Source of the DNA: Dyella sp. BiH032
GTDB taxonomy: Bacteria > Pseudomonadota > Gammaproteobacteria > Xanthomonadales > Rhodanobacteraceae
Assembly: GCF_031954525.1 (NCBI RefSeq)
Contig: NZ_CP134867.1
Coordinates: forward strand, 2,356,001-2,420,000
Reading direction: 5' to 3'
DNA length: 64,000 bases
Below, one piece after another: positions 47,826 to 56,717 of this stretch (positions are counted from its first letter, which is position 1; every line of letters begins with the position of its first letter). The notes under the pieces were generated by a model. It made no database searches. It saw nothing but the letters and a program-made list of their open reading frames with translations, and was not told the DNA's origin. A program made the position numbers and the translations under genes.

Positions 47826-48382
47826 TCCATCAGACCACTCCACCCCTACACCACACGCACGTACATCGCAGGCATTCGCCTACAGACAACGAAAAATGAT
47901 TTTGATAGTGTCGATGGCGTTGCCCGCGTAGCGGTTCCAGACGTGTCGCGGGCGACCATGGCAGCAATGCTGTGAGAAGCGCGGGCCGCAGGAGTTGCAG
48001 CTCCTACGACCCGCTGACCATCACCAACTCATAGGAAGTTGATCATGGCTACCCCAGATCATACGGCACCTTCACGCCCGCCGATCCCCTCGGCGACATC
48101 CTCACCGCCACATCGGGCCGTCTGCATCCCTCGCAGGCACGGTTGACGAACCGCGGCCTAAGGTGATTCCGCTGGAATAGATCCTAGCCGTGCAACCCGG
48201 CGCGTCGCCTTGCGCGACGGCGGAACGCACTGACGCCGCCATCCACTTCTCAATCAGCCGTCCGGGGCCCAGGCATGGGCCACCGGTGAACCCTCGAGTC
48301 CGTGTGATCGCGGCACGCCGAGCTGTTGGCGGCGTGCCGTTCTCGGAGCGAGGGCGCGGCACCACACGACAAGGAGTTACTC
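47826..48382. other. Spacer with hairpins and gene debris
   Basis: 557 bp. A hairpin CGCAGGAGTTGCAGCTCCTACG lies near 47987-48009, a common dispersed palindrome (GTAGGAGC type). Gene debris at 48045-48180 is entered separately. A strong hairpin CGGCACGCCG ... CGGCGTGCCG at 48311-48340, followed by TTCT, lies 43 bp before the next start and could be a terminator or leader structure. Confidence 0.5.
48045..48180 (+). pseudogene. Possible small gene broken by two frameshifts
   Basis: ATG 48045 with AGGAAG upstream opens MATPDHT; another frame gives GTFTPADPLGDILTATSGRL then HPSQARLTNRGL; a third ends KVIPLE and stop. Joined, these give a plausible 46-residue protein, but no single frame carries it. 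Confidence 0.3.
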
Positions 48383-48685
48383 ATGAACGTCTACGGCGAA
48401 CCCTGGACCACCCGCCACACCCATTATTTCTCCGACCCCGACGCCAGCCCGGAGGCGTTGTTGAACGACGCCACGGAATGGTTGCAGTACGCGCACAGCA
48501 GCCTGCAAGTACTGACGGAGCTGGTGCAGGAACGCGGCACCCCGGACGCGCAGCGGCTGACGACGATGCTGGAAGGCGTCTGCGCGTTCATCGACATGGG
48601 CACGCGCTGCGCGACGCAGGCGCATTTGCGCATGCAGTGGTTGCAGGTGAGGGAAGGCGCGACGCGCGAGGCCGCCACGCTTTAA
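48383..48685 (+). CDS. DUF3077/DUF6124-like small protein, 100 aa
   Basis: A mostly helical protein: SPEALLNDATEWLQYAHSSLQVLTELV, read in parts, then RLTTMLEGVCAFIDMGTRCATQAHLRM. The pattern of an acidic N-terminus, one long helical hairpin and a closing helix resembles DUF3077-type proteins common in Pseudomonas and Xanthomonadales; the assignment is tentative. AAGGAGT lies 6 bases before ATG 48383. A strong hairpin is found just upstream. Confidence 0.6.
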   Translation: MNVYGEPWTTRHTHYFSDPDASPEALLNDATEWLQYAHSSLQVLTELVQERGTPDAQRLTTMLEGVCAFIDMGTRCATQAHLRMQWLQVREGATREAATL

Positions 48686-49123
48686 ACCGGCAGCGCCCCT
48701 TGGCGATCACTCGCCGGGCGGCGGCCATCCGCCGATAAACGGGCGAGGGTAGGGAACGCACCAGGCCGATGGATCAACTACCCCCGCCCCTTATTCGCGC
48801 AAGGGATGATTCACGTGATTTCAACGGGGCTGCGTGCTAGCGTCGCGCCGCTATCGGGGAATCCAGGAACTCAAATCGGCCAGGACGGCCCATTTGCTGC
48901 GTCATGTCATGGTCGTCGGGTCTTCCGGCGCCTTTTGGTGTTTCTATTGGCTGGCCTGATTCTCTGGCTGCGTGCTGGCGTGTTTCATCGTGCTTGCTTA
49001 TCCGCCATCGGGCACCCGCTCGATGGGCGGTGAGCCCTTGCGCCTTCGCGCCGTGCCATCTGGTTGATCGAATGCCATCGACGTAAAGCCATTAGCCGCA
49101 TCTCTCAACAAGGAGGTACCACG
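48686..49123. other. Spacer without a supported gene
   Basis: 438 bp. A frame at 48806-49033 contains a hydrophobic run (RLLVFLLAGLILWLRAG) but lacks a ribosome site and a convincing rest. AAGGAGG at 49110-49116 belongs to the next gene. Confidence 0.4.
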
Positions 49124-49681
49124 ATGAATACCCAAACGCGTCGTTTCGGTTACGTGCTGGCGTGCACCGCGCTGTCGTTCACCGCCCTCGCTTACGCGAG
49201 CGCCGCTGCCGCGGCCCCCGTCACGGGCGTGGCCAAGACCCGACTGACCCACGTCTTCGCCACCCTGCCGAACGGCCAGCCCGACACCAAGCCGGAAGAC
49301 ATCGCCGCCTGCAAAAAGCAGGTGTCCTCACCCAGCTCCCACTACCTCGGCACCACCATCAGCACGCATTACTCGGTCGATACGAAGACGCTGATCATGA
49401 GCGCGTTCTCCAAGTTCCCGTCGCCGCAGGGCACCAAGCCGGCGGTACTCACCATCAAGCTGTCGCCCCTGGGCATCGCCGGGGAGTACGCCTTCGGCGC
49501 CTTCCGCCCGACCGAGCTGCCGAATACGTACGTGCTGTTCTCGATGGGGACGGACTTCAAGGGCGCCAAGTCGTCGATCTTGGTGCTCAATGAGGGGAAG
49601 GAATACAACTGTTTGGTGAGTAGTGATGCGGAGGTGTTTAGTGGTGGGGTTAGTGGGAAGTTGGGGGTGGAGCAGAAGTAG
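49124..49681 (+). CDS. Secreted hypothetical protein, 185 aa
   Basis: Not recognised. The signal peptide MNTQTRRFGYVLACTALSF ends in an AYASAAAAA-APV region. The mature protein has a strand-rich body: THVFATLPNGQ, HYLGTTISTHYSV, LTIKLSPLGIAGEYAFGAF. Two cysteines (AACKK and YNCLV) may pair. AAGGAGG lies 8 bases before ATG 49124. GC is high, like the core genome. Its last 32 bp overlap the converging membrane protein gene. Confidence 0.7.
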   Translation: MNTQTRRFGYVLACTALSFTALAYASAAAAAPVTGVAKTRLTHVFATLPNGQPDTKPEDIAACKKQVSSPSSHYLGTTISTHYSVDTKTLIMSAFSKFPSPQGTKPAVLTIKLSPLGIAGEYAFGAFRPTELPNTYVLFSMGTDFKGAKSSILVLNEGKEYNCLVSSDAEVFSGGVSGKLGVEQK

Positions 49682-50414
49682 GCGTGGACCGGGGCGGAGT
49701 GGTTAATGCGGTGAGCTGGGCCGACTTAACTACCTCCGTCCCCTTTGTCCGCGTGCGAACTTCGGCCGCGCGAGTGAGGATGAACGACATTCTCTCCAAT
49801 TGAGAAGACATGGAGATCATCATTAGGGCCGCGACACCCGAAACTAAGGCAAGCAGAGCTAGAGCGATCGGAAACGTCGATGGATCGATCATGTCAGGCA
49901 GTTCCGCTTGGATTCTTGAGGATGCGGCAATGCTGATCGTTGTAATGGCCACACTGACCGCAAAGATGTTCATCCGCCTAGTCGCGATCTTCAGTTCAAC
50001 ATCAATACGCGTCGCCACTTCCTTTAGTTCGTCGACCGCGTAGGGGCGAAGATCCACGATTAGCGCCCGTTCGAGACTCAACCTCTCATCGAGGTCTCGG
50101 CTGTGTTGCTTAAAAGGTGACCATGCTCTAGGTATGAAGCCGATCAAGATCATCACTATAGCTATGGCACAAAGCGTCAGGATGGTCAGCAGAAGAAAGC
50201 CGACGATCCATATTAAGTAAACAGCCGTCGATGGTTTGACCAGCCAAATGAGCGGCGCGAGCACACTGAGAATAACGAACAAAATCACCGCCGCCCGCAT
50301 CAGTACGTTGAACCAGTGAGCCGCTTTAGGTTCGTGTTTCTTATCTAGGGAAGCCAGGCGGTCGTAAAGTGCTGCAACGCTCACCTTCTTCAGTTCTGTT
50401 TGCCGTCCATCCAT
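49650..50414 (-). CDS. Four-helix membrane protein near the SIR2 module
   Basis: 254 residues, not recognised. Four hydrophobic segments form two hairpins: VLMRAAVILFVILSVLAPL, AVYLIWIVGFLLLTILTLC, then MNIFAVSVAITTISIAASS and FPIALALLALVSGVAALMM. A charged cytoplasmic-looking stretch (RDLDERLSLERALIVDLRPYAVDELKEVATRIDVEL, read in parts) separates them. The C-terminus is proline and threonine-rich. GC is low, like the SIR2 genes. It lies 271 bp downstream of them on the same strand, so it may or may not belong to the module. Confidence 0.7.
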   Translation of the reverse strand: MDGRQTELKKVSVAALYDRLASLDKKHEPKAAHWFNVLMRAAVILFVILSVLAPLIWLVKPSTAVYLIWIVGFLLLTILTLCAIAIVMILIGFIPRAWSPFKQHSRDLDERLSLERALIVDLRPYAVDELKEVATRIDVELKIATRRMNIFAVSVAITTISIAASSRIQAELPDMIDPSTFPIALALLALVSGVAALMMISMSSQLERMSFILTRAAEVRTRTKGTEVVKSAQLTALTTPPRSTPTSAPPPTSH

Positions 50415-50685
50415 CCTCTTCCCCTAGTGGTCTCTAACGGAACAAGTCAGCACCAATTTAACAAGCTAAGCACCCCGCTCCTTGCCGTCCGCAACTTTGT
50501 CTTCCATATCTGGAATTGGCTCAAGCCGGCAAGATCACGACTGATCATGATCGGTGGCCAGTCCAAAGCGATGAGCATCAGGATGCAGGTTGTGATCACC
50601 TGACGGTATCAAAGCAACACTTGGATGCCGCCCTCCCCATGGAGCCGAACGAAGATCTCTTTGCGGCCGCCACATCGCGCCGCGG

Positions 50686-53400
50686 CTATCTCCGCCGGGC
50701 AACGGCGGCCAGTCTACGGAACGAGGGAGCATGAGTTAGTTCCTGCGACACCTTCTGGATTTGCTCCAGGGCGTTGGATAAATCGATAGGAACTATCGCC
50801 CCTTCATTCGTACTGATCGTTAGATCTAGAAGCCTAAGAAGCGCTGAGGCTTTGGGAGGCGTATCGATCAGCCCCAGCCTAGGGGCATCATCAGGGCCAC
50901 CCCATAAGTCAAAATCCGACATTGACCAACAGTCGAATGGCACCAAAAACTGCTCTATTGCACTCGTTGCCTCTGCAAAAGCCTGACCAGACGAAGCTGG
51001 AATTCCCGCGAAAGCAGCACTGACACCTCGCGTGGCAAGAGAATGCTCTTGCGGCCAAACTTGAGCCAAGAAAGGAGCAATCGCAACTCGAAATACAGTT
51101 TCGGCTGGTTGCCTTTGATTCACCGGGCCAGTATTCGTCATCTCGTTAAGATAGCGAACTACCGTTCTAGCCGCAGCCGCGCGGACTTCATCGTCAATTG
51201 CTCGCAGAGTTTGTTGAACTTTCGGGTTCGGAACGGCCGGGAGCCTCTTCTCCCGAAACGCATGAAGCGCCTCGATAACAAGGCTTGAAGCCAACATCCC
51301 GCGCCTGTCCCGTCCTAGGCGGCGGTCCACCGCCCTAGTGGCAACTTGATCACCTATGATTTGGAGAACCATAGTGAACTGCGTTCGCCGGGCGATTGCT
51401 CGCCAAAGAGCAAGGGCGCGATCATCGTCCGCGCTAAGCGGTGCTATGAGGTTTTCTCGAGCCCACTGTTCATCAGCCCTGAGGAAGTAAGGCAGATCTT
51501 CCACTAAGCGGTGACGTCCAATTAACCCGGCCTTTCCTTGCGCAGAAATAATTTGATTGCGCATAACAGAAAGAAGCTCGTTCTGGTCGAATGGATTATT
51601 CCCGCGAATGGTGGGACAAAGTGAAAGAAATACGTCGATTAGTCGTCCGACAGGTACATTCAATGTATCTAAATCATCGGGGTCATCGCCTTGCCTTGGC
51701 TGGATGATCTCGTTCAGATCAGTGCCTTCGGGATCTATGCTGGCTGCGTTAGTAGCCTCAACCGCCAATGGCCAAACCCTCAACCATGCTGCCTGAAGCT
51801 CTCCCGAGCGCGCAATTGTACGGGCCCAAGCTGAGAACCAATAGGAGACTCCCTGAATACTAGCTAGCAATGTCTCATTGGGCAGTCGTCGCAACAGAGC
51901 CAATACCCGACTGCCCAGCTGCACCTCCTCGTGAGTCGGCTCTTCGTTACGATTGGGTGCCTTGAGTGACCAACCAAGCCGGTCCCAAATATTTGTATAA
52001 AGACCGCTGGTCGGTGATGCCTCGAGATCATTGAGGAGTTGCGTTGCGTTGTCGCCCTCCCTAATCCAGTCAGAAGCACGCTCTGCTGGATCGTCGTCCC
52101 AGCTCTTGCGCGTCGCCGCAAGGGCTTCCTCTAAAGCTAGTAAGCGGGGCTCCCCAGCGAGGTCATTGAAGCGATCGTCTGGCTGAGGCTTGACCCACTC
52201 CGCTTGAGCGGAGTGCGGGAAACCAAAGCGCACTGACGCCATCTCTCTAAGCTCCGGGTATCGGTCAAGTTGCTGATGCAACCAGTTCGATGCTGCCTTC
52301 GAAAGCTGGTTACCAGCCACTTCGATACGGCGATACTCCCGTACGCTCCAGTACGTGCGTGCGTCTCGCAAACGGTCGTGATCAGAATTCTTAGGCCACA
52401 TACTTCGTGGAGGCCCACTCTTGATGCGGCGCTCGACCTGCCTTTTCTCCAGCGTCGACAACTCACCAAAGCGACGTGCACGTAGCTCGGCTATCTCTGG
52501 AAAAGCATGTATATCCCAGAAGGACCGGTCATCCAGAGAAAGTATGGTCCTGGATAGGTCTTTTGAGGAGGTCAGCAAAGGCGACAACGAAAGTGACGCC
52601 CACAATCGTAAATGAATAGGTGTTTGCGTTTCCCGCCAGGCACTAACGATCCGCTTAGCTTCCGCAGTATCGACAGCACTTAAGCGCTCGACCACTGCAT
52701 GTAGAAGCTTGACCGACGGCGCGATGCCGTGATGGAACCGATCGACATCCTGGTTATGATCTTCACCTTCTTGATGCTGATAAGCGACTGAGTACAACTG
52801 GCCAAGCCTCCAGAACTTGTAATCGTTGTTCCAACCCAGTCTACGGCCGAGCGAAAGTCCCTCATTGACTGCGCTCTCGATTGCTACAGCTAATGCTACG
52901 AGAAAATCCACCTCACCAATGACCGCAAGATGATAAACGCCTACGCTGGCGAGTTCATGACTGGTCAGGGATCCCCAAAAAAGATCTTCAATGTGGCGAA
53001 CGCGGCGAGCTTTCGCTTGAGCAGATGGTCTTTCAAGTCTGGCTTGCAACTCGAGTCTTGGGCGAACATAACCCACGATAGAGGAAATAAGAGATCCCGT
53101 TCGTTCGCCGGAATCAATTCTGCGTTGCACACGGTATACTCCAATGCTCGAATCCCGCGTATCTTCATGTTTCCAGCTTTCCTCAATGAGTCGCCATGCC
53201 GTTCGCCATGGCTCACCGAGCTCACTGGCCTCACCAAGATCTAGTAACTGGAGAACTGCGCCACGCTTGACCATGTCATGCCGCGTCGTTTTAAGAGACC
53301 ACTCGATAGTTGAACGCTCGGCCAGGCGCCCTTTTAGAAAGGTCATTAGGATGCGAGCGTCGGCGTGATCCTTATCATTGATTAGCTGCCATGGATTCAT
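50686..53400 (-). CDS. Large partner protein of the SIR2 gene (C-terminus DUF4020-like)
   Basis: 904 residues, soluble and mostly alpha-helical, without signal peptide or membrane segment. No nucleotide-binding loop or nuclease motif was seen. The last 200 residues resemble DUF4020 as I remember it (FLAQVWPQEHSLATRGVSAAF, then AIEQFLVPFDCWSMSDFDLWG), a domain known from SIR2-type proteins; this is tentative. The rest may be a sensor scaffold. Its start ATG 53400 overlaps the SIR2 stop in ATGA, so both are made together. GC is near 50 percent, well below the surrounding core genes, suggesting transfer. Confidence 0.8.
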   Translation of the reverse strand: MNPWQLINDKDHADARILMTFLKGRLAERSTIEWSLKTTRHDMVKRGAVLQLLDLGEASELGEPWRTAWRLIEESWKHEDTRDSSIGVYRVQRRIDSGERTGSLISSIVGYVRPRLELQARLERPSAQAKARRVRHIEDLFWGSLTSHELASVGVYHLAVIGEVDFLVALAVAIESAVNEGLSLGRRLGWNNDYKFWRLGQLYSVAYQHQEGEDHNQDVDRFHHGIAPSVKLLHAVVERLSAVDTAEAKRIVSAWRETQTPIHLRLWASLSLSPLLTSSKDLSRTILSLDDRSFWDIHAFPEIAELRARRFGELSTLEKRQVERRIKSGPPRSMWPKNSDHDRLRDARTYWSVREYRRIEVAGNQLSKAASNWLHQQLDRYPELREMASVRFGFPHSAQAEWVKPQPDDRFNDLAGEPRLLALEEALAATRKSWDDDPAERASDWIREGDNATQLLNDLEASPTSGLYTNIWDRLGWSLKAPNRNEEPTHEEVQLGSRVLALLRRLPNETLLASIQGVSYWFSAWARTIARSGELQAAWLRVWPLAVEATNAASIDPEGTDLNEIIQPRQGDDPDDLDTLNVPVGRLIDVFLSLCPTIRGNNPFDQNELLSVMRNQIISAQGKAGLIGRHRLVEDLPYFLRADEQWARENLIAPLSADDDRALALWRAIARRTQFTMVLQIIGDQVATRAVDRRLGRDRRGMLASSLVIEALHAFREKRLPAVPNPKVQQTLRAIDDEVRAAAARTVVRYLNEMTNTGPVNQRQPAETVFRVAIAPFLAQVWPQEHSLATRGVSAAFAGIPASSGQAFAEATSAIEQFLVPFDCWSMSDFDLWGGPDDAPRLGLIDTPPKASALLRLLDLTISTNEGAIVPIDLSNALEQIQKVSQELTHAPSFRRLAAVARRR

Positions 53401-54611
53401 GGTCCAGCGACCTCGCCCTGACGCTCTGATATGACGGAAGCAATCGCGTCAAGCCATCCAAGCTCGGCTCCCGATCTTGATGCGAGATCGGATAGACGAG
53501 TGCGCTCTACCATGTTACTGCGCCGGAAAAAATGATCAAAAAGATCACGATCAGGCTCCGACGCTGAATTTCGTGGTGTCTTAACGATGCGCTTAATGGC
53601 AGCATCGATTTTTCGCGGGCTACCGTTGATCGCTGAAAAGTCAGCCCAACGCTCCAACAGGCTCAAAAGAGCTTGATGATTGTCATCGTTCTGGTAGGCG
53701 ATGGGAGTTATTCCGCGGCCTTTCCAGTCCTCAACAAGAACGGGGTCAGGCCTTTCGCTGCCTACGAATGTGAAGCGCTCCTTGAGATCCTCGAAACGAA
53801 CACCATCGGCTGCGATAGCATTGAGGAGGTATCGCATGGGAGGATCGTCCGCGCTATACCCAACCAGGACGAGATGAAAGAGCCTTGCTGCGTCATAAAT
53901 AAAATCAGGAACGATCCGTCGACGCATATAAAATTCACCAAAATCCTGATCAGTCACTACGAAATCTGCTGATCTCCTTGCATTGCTATCCAATGCTCCA
54001 TGAATATGAAGAACGCCTGCAAAATCCCGGCCACGCCCTGGACGAGGTATGCCGCCTAACGCGTAGGTTTGAGGCTTCCCTTTACCGGGCGTCCCGGCCT
54101 GCAGCAGTCCGTCAAAATTAGTGGTGACTATAGCAGCAGTGCCACCTCGATCTGAGAGTCGCATAAGCGCCCGATGGATTGGCGCTGGCTTTCCTCTCGT
54201 CGATCGAAGAACTTCAGAGATGGTCGCGCGAACGCGGCTGGTGCCACTCGGCACGTCGTCCATTCTGCGTTCCAGCATCCCAAGGACTACATCATAATCT
54301 CGTCGTTTGAATCGGCGGACTTCGGCAATCTGCTGATTAGTCAATGTCGCGACATCGCCAGGCTCATCGTCATTACTCGTCGTAATGACCGTATGAACGG
54401 CTGTATCAAGCTTTCCATACACGTCAACAACTAGTTTCCGAAAGCTTGGTAGCCCAGCTGGCATTGATACACCGGCTCCAGCAATGAAGAGTACTTGTCC
54501 GCGCGCATGCGCCAAAAGAAGTCGCTCGGGCATGAGCGGCAATCCTGCCCCCATGGAGATAACTCGATCTACCGGCTGCGGTGCCCGATGCAGCATGGGT
54601 CTAGAACTCAT
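53397..54611 (-). CDS. SIR2-like domain protein, putative NAD-degrading effector
   Basis: 404 residues. All main SIR2 landmarks are present: GAGVS (45-49), TTNFDGLL (163-170), the catalytic-type HIHG (203-206) and GYSADDPPMRYLL (251-263), as in bacterial defence sirtuins that destroy NAD on infection. The last 100 residues are a separate helical tail. The start is ATG 54611 with AAGGGGGAG just before it. It is the first gene of a two-gene unit with the 904-aa protein. Low GC and lack of housekeeping neighbours point to transfer. NADase activity is inferred from the family. Confidence 0.88.
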   Translation of the reverse strand: MSSRPMLHRAPQPVDRVISMGAGLPLMPERLLLAHARGQVLFIAGAGVSMPAGLPSFRKLVVDVYGKLDTAVHTVITTSNDDEPGDVATLTNQQIAEVRRFKRRDYDVVLGMLERRMDDVPSGTSRVRATISEVLRSTRGKPAPIHRALMRLSDRGGTAAIVTTNFDGLLQAGTPGKGKPQTYALGGIPRPGRGRDFAGVLHIHGALDSNARRSADFVVTDQDFGEFYMRRRIVPDFIYDAARLFHLVLVGYSADDPPMRYLLNAIAADGVRFEDLKERFTFVGSERPDPVLVEDWKGRGITPIAYQNDDNHQALLSLLERWADFSAINGSPRKIDAAIKRIVKTPRNSASEPDRDLFDHFFRRSNMVERTRLSDLASRSGAELGWLDAIASVISERQGEVAGP

Positions 54612-54767
54612 GGCTCCCCCTTTACATCCCTCATCCAGCCCGCCATTGAGGCATTACTTTCCCGTATTCCAAAAAAACGGGGTCAGGTTCATGCAGCAAG
54701 AAGTGAACTCGGCCCTCTTTTCCAATTCCCCGTGCACGATAGAGATTTTTAGATCTAGCGCAGGTTC

Positions 54768-54992
54768 TCAATGCCCGTGCTTACCATAATGGTTGCTTGT
54801 CCGGGTATTGCGGTAGCTACCACCACGATGTGACGAGCCAGAACCACCGGGATAGCGGCCACCATGGCTAGTGGTGTGGTGAGCTCCTGAGTAGTGAACG
54901 GATGAGCCGCTGCTATGACCGCCACCCTTGGCGTTAACGGCAAAGGAAAGCGTCAACAGACAGCCCGCAAGCAAGATGCTGAGTTTGCGCAT
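54768..54992 (-). CDS. Small secreted Gly/Ser/His-rich protein
   Basis: 74 residues. The signal peptide MRKLSILLAGCLLTLSFAVNA is clear. The mature part is nearly all Gly, Ser, His, Tyr and Arg (GGGHSSGSSVHYSG, then HRGGSYRNTRTSNHYGKHGH), so it is disordered and possibly metal binding. Function is unknown. The upstream region has CAGGGGAAC before ATG 54992. Confidence 0.65.
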   Translation of the reverse strand: MRKLSILLAGCLLTLSFAVNAKGGGHSSGSSVHYSGAHHTTSHGGRYPGGSGSSHRGGSYRNTRTSNHYGKHGH

Positions 54993-55223
54993 GAGTTGTT
55001 CCCCTGTGGTCGGCTGCAGGGACTATTGCAGTCCGGCAGCGTCGTCGATGCTATGCCCGGGGTTGCTGTTTTGGTAGTGCCTGTTGGTCGATGACCGGCC
55101 TTAGCACGCAGCTGCACAAGGGGAGTAAAGGGCCATCGGCCGGAAAGTAGCCCTGCATAGGGCCTGCCAAGTGTTGTTGCTTTGGTGTGTGGGCATCTTA
55201 ACTGTCTTCGGCTTCTTACCGCT

Positions 55224-55730
55224 TTAACTGGCCGAAGGTGGTGGAGGCTCTCTTGATCGCTCGATGGCGCCCAAAAAGTCCGCCGCCTTACGGATGTTCT
55301 CTGGAAAGTACTCGGACCAGAATGCATGGTCAGCCAGATACTCTACGAAAAGGATGAAGCAGCGGATCTGTCTGCTATCGAGCAACGAAAGCCTTTTCAC
55401 TACATCTTTCTGAAATCGCTCTTCAGGCCCGAGGGCATAGACTAGAAATTCGATTTCCATTTGGTTGTAGTCTGCCTCAGTGGTGAGGCAATACCTTATG
55501 TAGTGAGGAGCAATCCAGCGCCACGCCTTTGCCGATAAACAGGACAGCTCTTGGTGGAGGAGGCGAATTAGATCACCGTTGATGGGTTTTCCCCTGAGCC
55601 AATCCAGCTCTTCCTGTAGCCACTGGCACTCAAGGCAGCCGCGCGTATGGAACGGGAGTTCTTCCTTCAATGGCATCTCCATGGGAGGAAACGCGCTGGC
55701 AATTTCAATCAAAAGGTCTGCGGATTTCAT
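55224..55730 (-). CDS. DUF6714-like protein, 168 aa
   Basis: Pattern MKSADLLIEIASAFPP, then HTRGCLECQWLQEELDWLRG, then HYIRYCLTTEADYNQMEIEFLVYALGP and YLADHAFW, which fits DUF6714 as I recall it. These all-helical proteins occur in immunity-like gene clusters; function is unknown. The start is ATG 55730. A degenerate copy of the 28-bp palindrome lies 31 bp upstream, between it and the next gene. Confidence 0.65.
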   Translation of the reverse strand: MKSADLLIEIASAFPPMEMPLKEELPFHTRGCLECQWLQEELDWLRGKPINGDLIRLLHQELSCLSAKAWRWIAPHYIRYCLTTEADYNQMEIEFLVYALGPEERFQKDVVKRLSLLDSRQIRCFILFVEYLADHAFWSEYFPENIRKAADFLGAIERSREPPPPSAS

Positions 55731-55761
55731 ACGTGGCTATTCTTGGTTTTCAACATCTAGT

Positions 55762-55790
55762 TGCCTCGGTATGGGCAGAAACGGGCCCTT
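55762..55790. repeat. 28-bp palindromic repeat, strongly degenerate
   Basis: TGCCTCGGTA, TGGGCAG, AAACGGGCCCTT. It aligns to the copy at 42871 in the centre and right arm. It lies 26 bp after the stop of the DUF6228-like gene. Confidence 0.4.
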
Positions 55791-55816
55791 CTGATAAGGC
55801 AGGTGTCGACCGAGTG

Positions 55817-56212
55817 TCAGGTTTCCGCGCAGTCAAAGAAGTGGCCCGCAGCCTGGGCAAGCAAGGGCAATTGCCCGAGCTCGCTAGCAACACCGGCGGA
55901 TACGCGCCATTCCTCGTTGCTCCCCGGGAGCCCGCTTAGCGTCACCAGGAAAGTTACGGCCCCACCAGCGCCGCAGGTCGCGGAAATCTGGAATTCGCCC
56001 TCAATCGTCGCCCAGGACTTCGTGCCGTTCCAGGGTAGCTCGTAGGCCGCCAGCTCTCCCATCCATCGAGCCAACCCTTTGGGATCGGTGAATGCCGATA
56101 CCGACTGCGTGGCCAGCACGCCGCGTCCTACAAGCTCAACGATAAATTCGTCATCCCGGCGGTCGAGGAACCGAACTTCCCTGTCTGAAGAGTTCGAGTG
56201 AATGGAGAACAT
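55817..56212 (-). CDS. DUF6228-like protein, 131 aa
   Basis: Strand-rich protein with the core GLARWMGELAAYELPW, then GTKSWATIEGEFQISATCG, matching DUF6228 as I recall it. These are often found near polymorphic toxins and could be immunity proteins. The start is ATG 56212 (MFSIHSNSSDREVRFLDRR) with GAAAGCGAG upstream. It stands between two palindrome copies (55762 and 56338). Confidence 0.68.
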   Translation of the reverse strand: MFSIHSNSSDREVRFLDRRDDEFIVELVGRGVLATQSVSAFTDPKGLARWMGELAAYELPWNGTKSWATIEGEFQISATCGAGGAVTFLVTLSGLPGSNEEWRVSAGVASELGQLPLLAQAAGHFFDCAET

Positions 56213-56337
56213 CTCGCTTTCCTAGGAGCTGTGGTGTTGAACTCGGTCGCTCTCAGCGCCGAGCAAACATCCCGAATGCGAGACCAAACTCCTCGCTGGA
56301 CGCCAGATAGCGCCATGCCCACCGCCCGATAACCACG

Positions 56338-56366
56338 ATGTTCGTTCTGGGTCGGTGGCGGGCTTG
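56338..56366. repeat. 28-bp palindromic repeat
   Basis: ATGTTCGTTC, TGGGTCGG, TGGCGGGCTT. It lies one base after the stop of the DUF7336-like gene. Confidence 0.65.
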
Positions 56367-56367
56367 A

Positions 56368-56640
56368 TCATTCTTCGCACTCGTGATCGCCATTCATGGT
56401 CACGAACCCCTCTGTCCAGTTGTCGCGATCCAATTCGTGCTCCGAGACATAGAAGCCGTCGTCTTCGCCTGGAGCCTCTGGGTCAATGATGTTCGGATGC
56501 TTAGCGAAGCCAGGCTGCACCGACACGCGATCGACCGCCGCTTTTGCACGATCAAGGGTGCGATAGACGCCAATCATCTTCCAGTCTTCGTAATCGCCAT
56601 GAAGCGTGTGCTTGTGTTGGACAACAAATACGCTTTCCAC
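56368..56640 (-). CDS. DUF7336-like protein, 90 aa
   Basis: The sequence VFVVQHKHTL, DWKMIGVYRTLDRAKAAVDRV and QPGFAKHPN, then FYVSEHELDRDNWTEGFVTM, matches a small widespread family (DUF7336 as I recall it) with a conserved DxxxWTEGF end. Function is unknown. It is complete, with start ATG 56640. Palindrome copies flank it on both sides at 1 and 36 bp. Confidence 0.7.
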   Translation of the reverse strand: MESVFVVQHKHTLHGDYEDWKMIGVYRTLDRAKAAVDRVSVQPGFAKHPNIIDPEAPGEDDGFYVSEHELDRDNWTEGFVTMNGDHECEE

Positions 56641-56676
56641 CTTGATCTGCCTCCATCACGTTTTTCATCTGAAAAA

Positions 56677-56706
56677 TGTGTCTGCTATGGCGCGGAAGCG
56701 GACATG
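56677..56706. repeat. 28-bp palindromic repeat
   Basis: TGTGTCTGCTA, TGGCGCGG, AAGCGGACATG. It lies 11 bp after the stop of the 143-aa gene. Confidence 0.65.
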
Positions 56707-56717
56707 CCTTCCATCGT

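Noticed and set aside
53740..53756. AACGGGGTCAGGCC inside the SIR2 gene as a second transposon scar
   Set aside because: It lies in coding sequence with an intact frame and is short; chance is enough.
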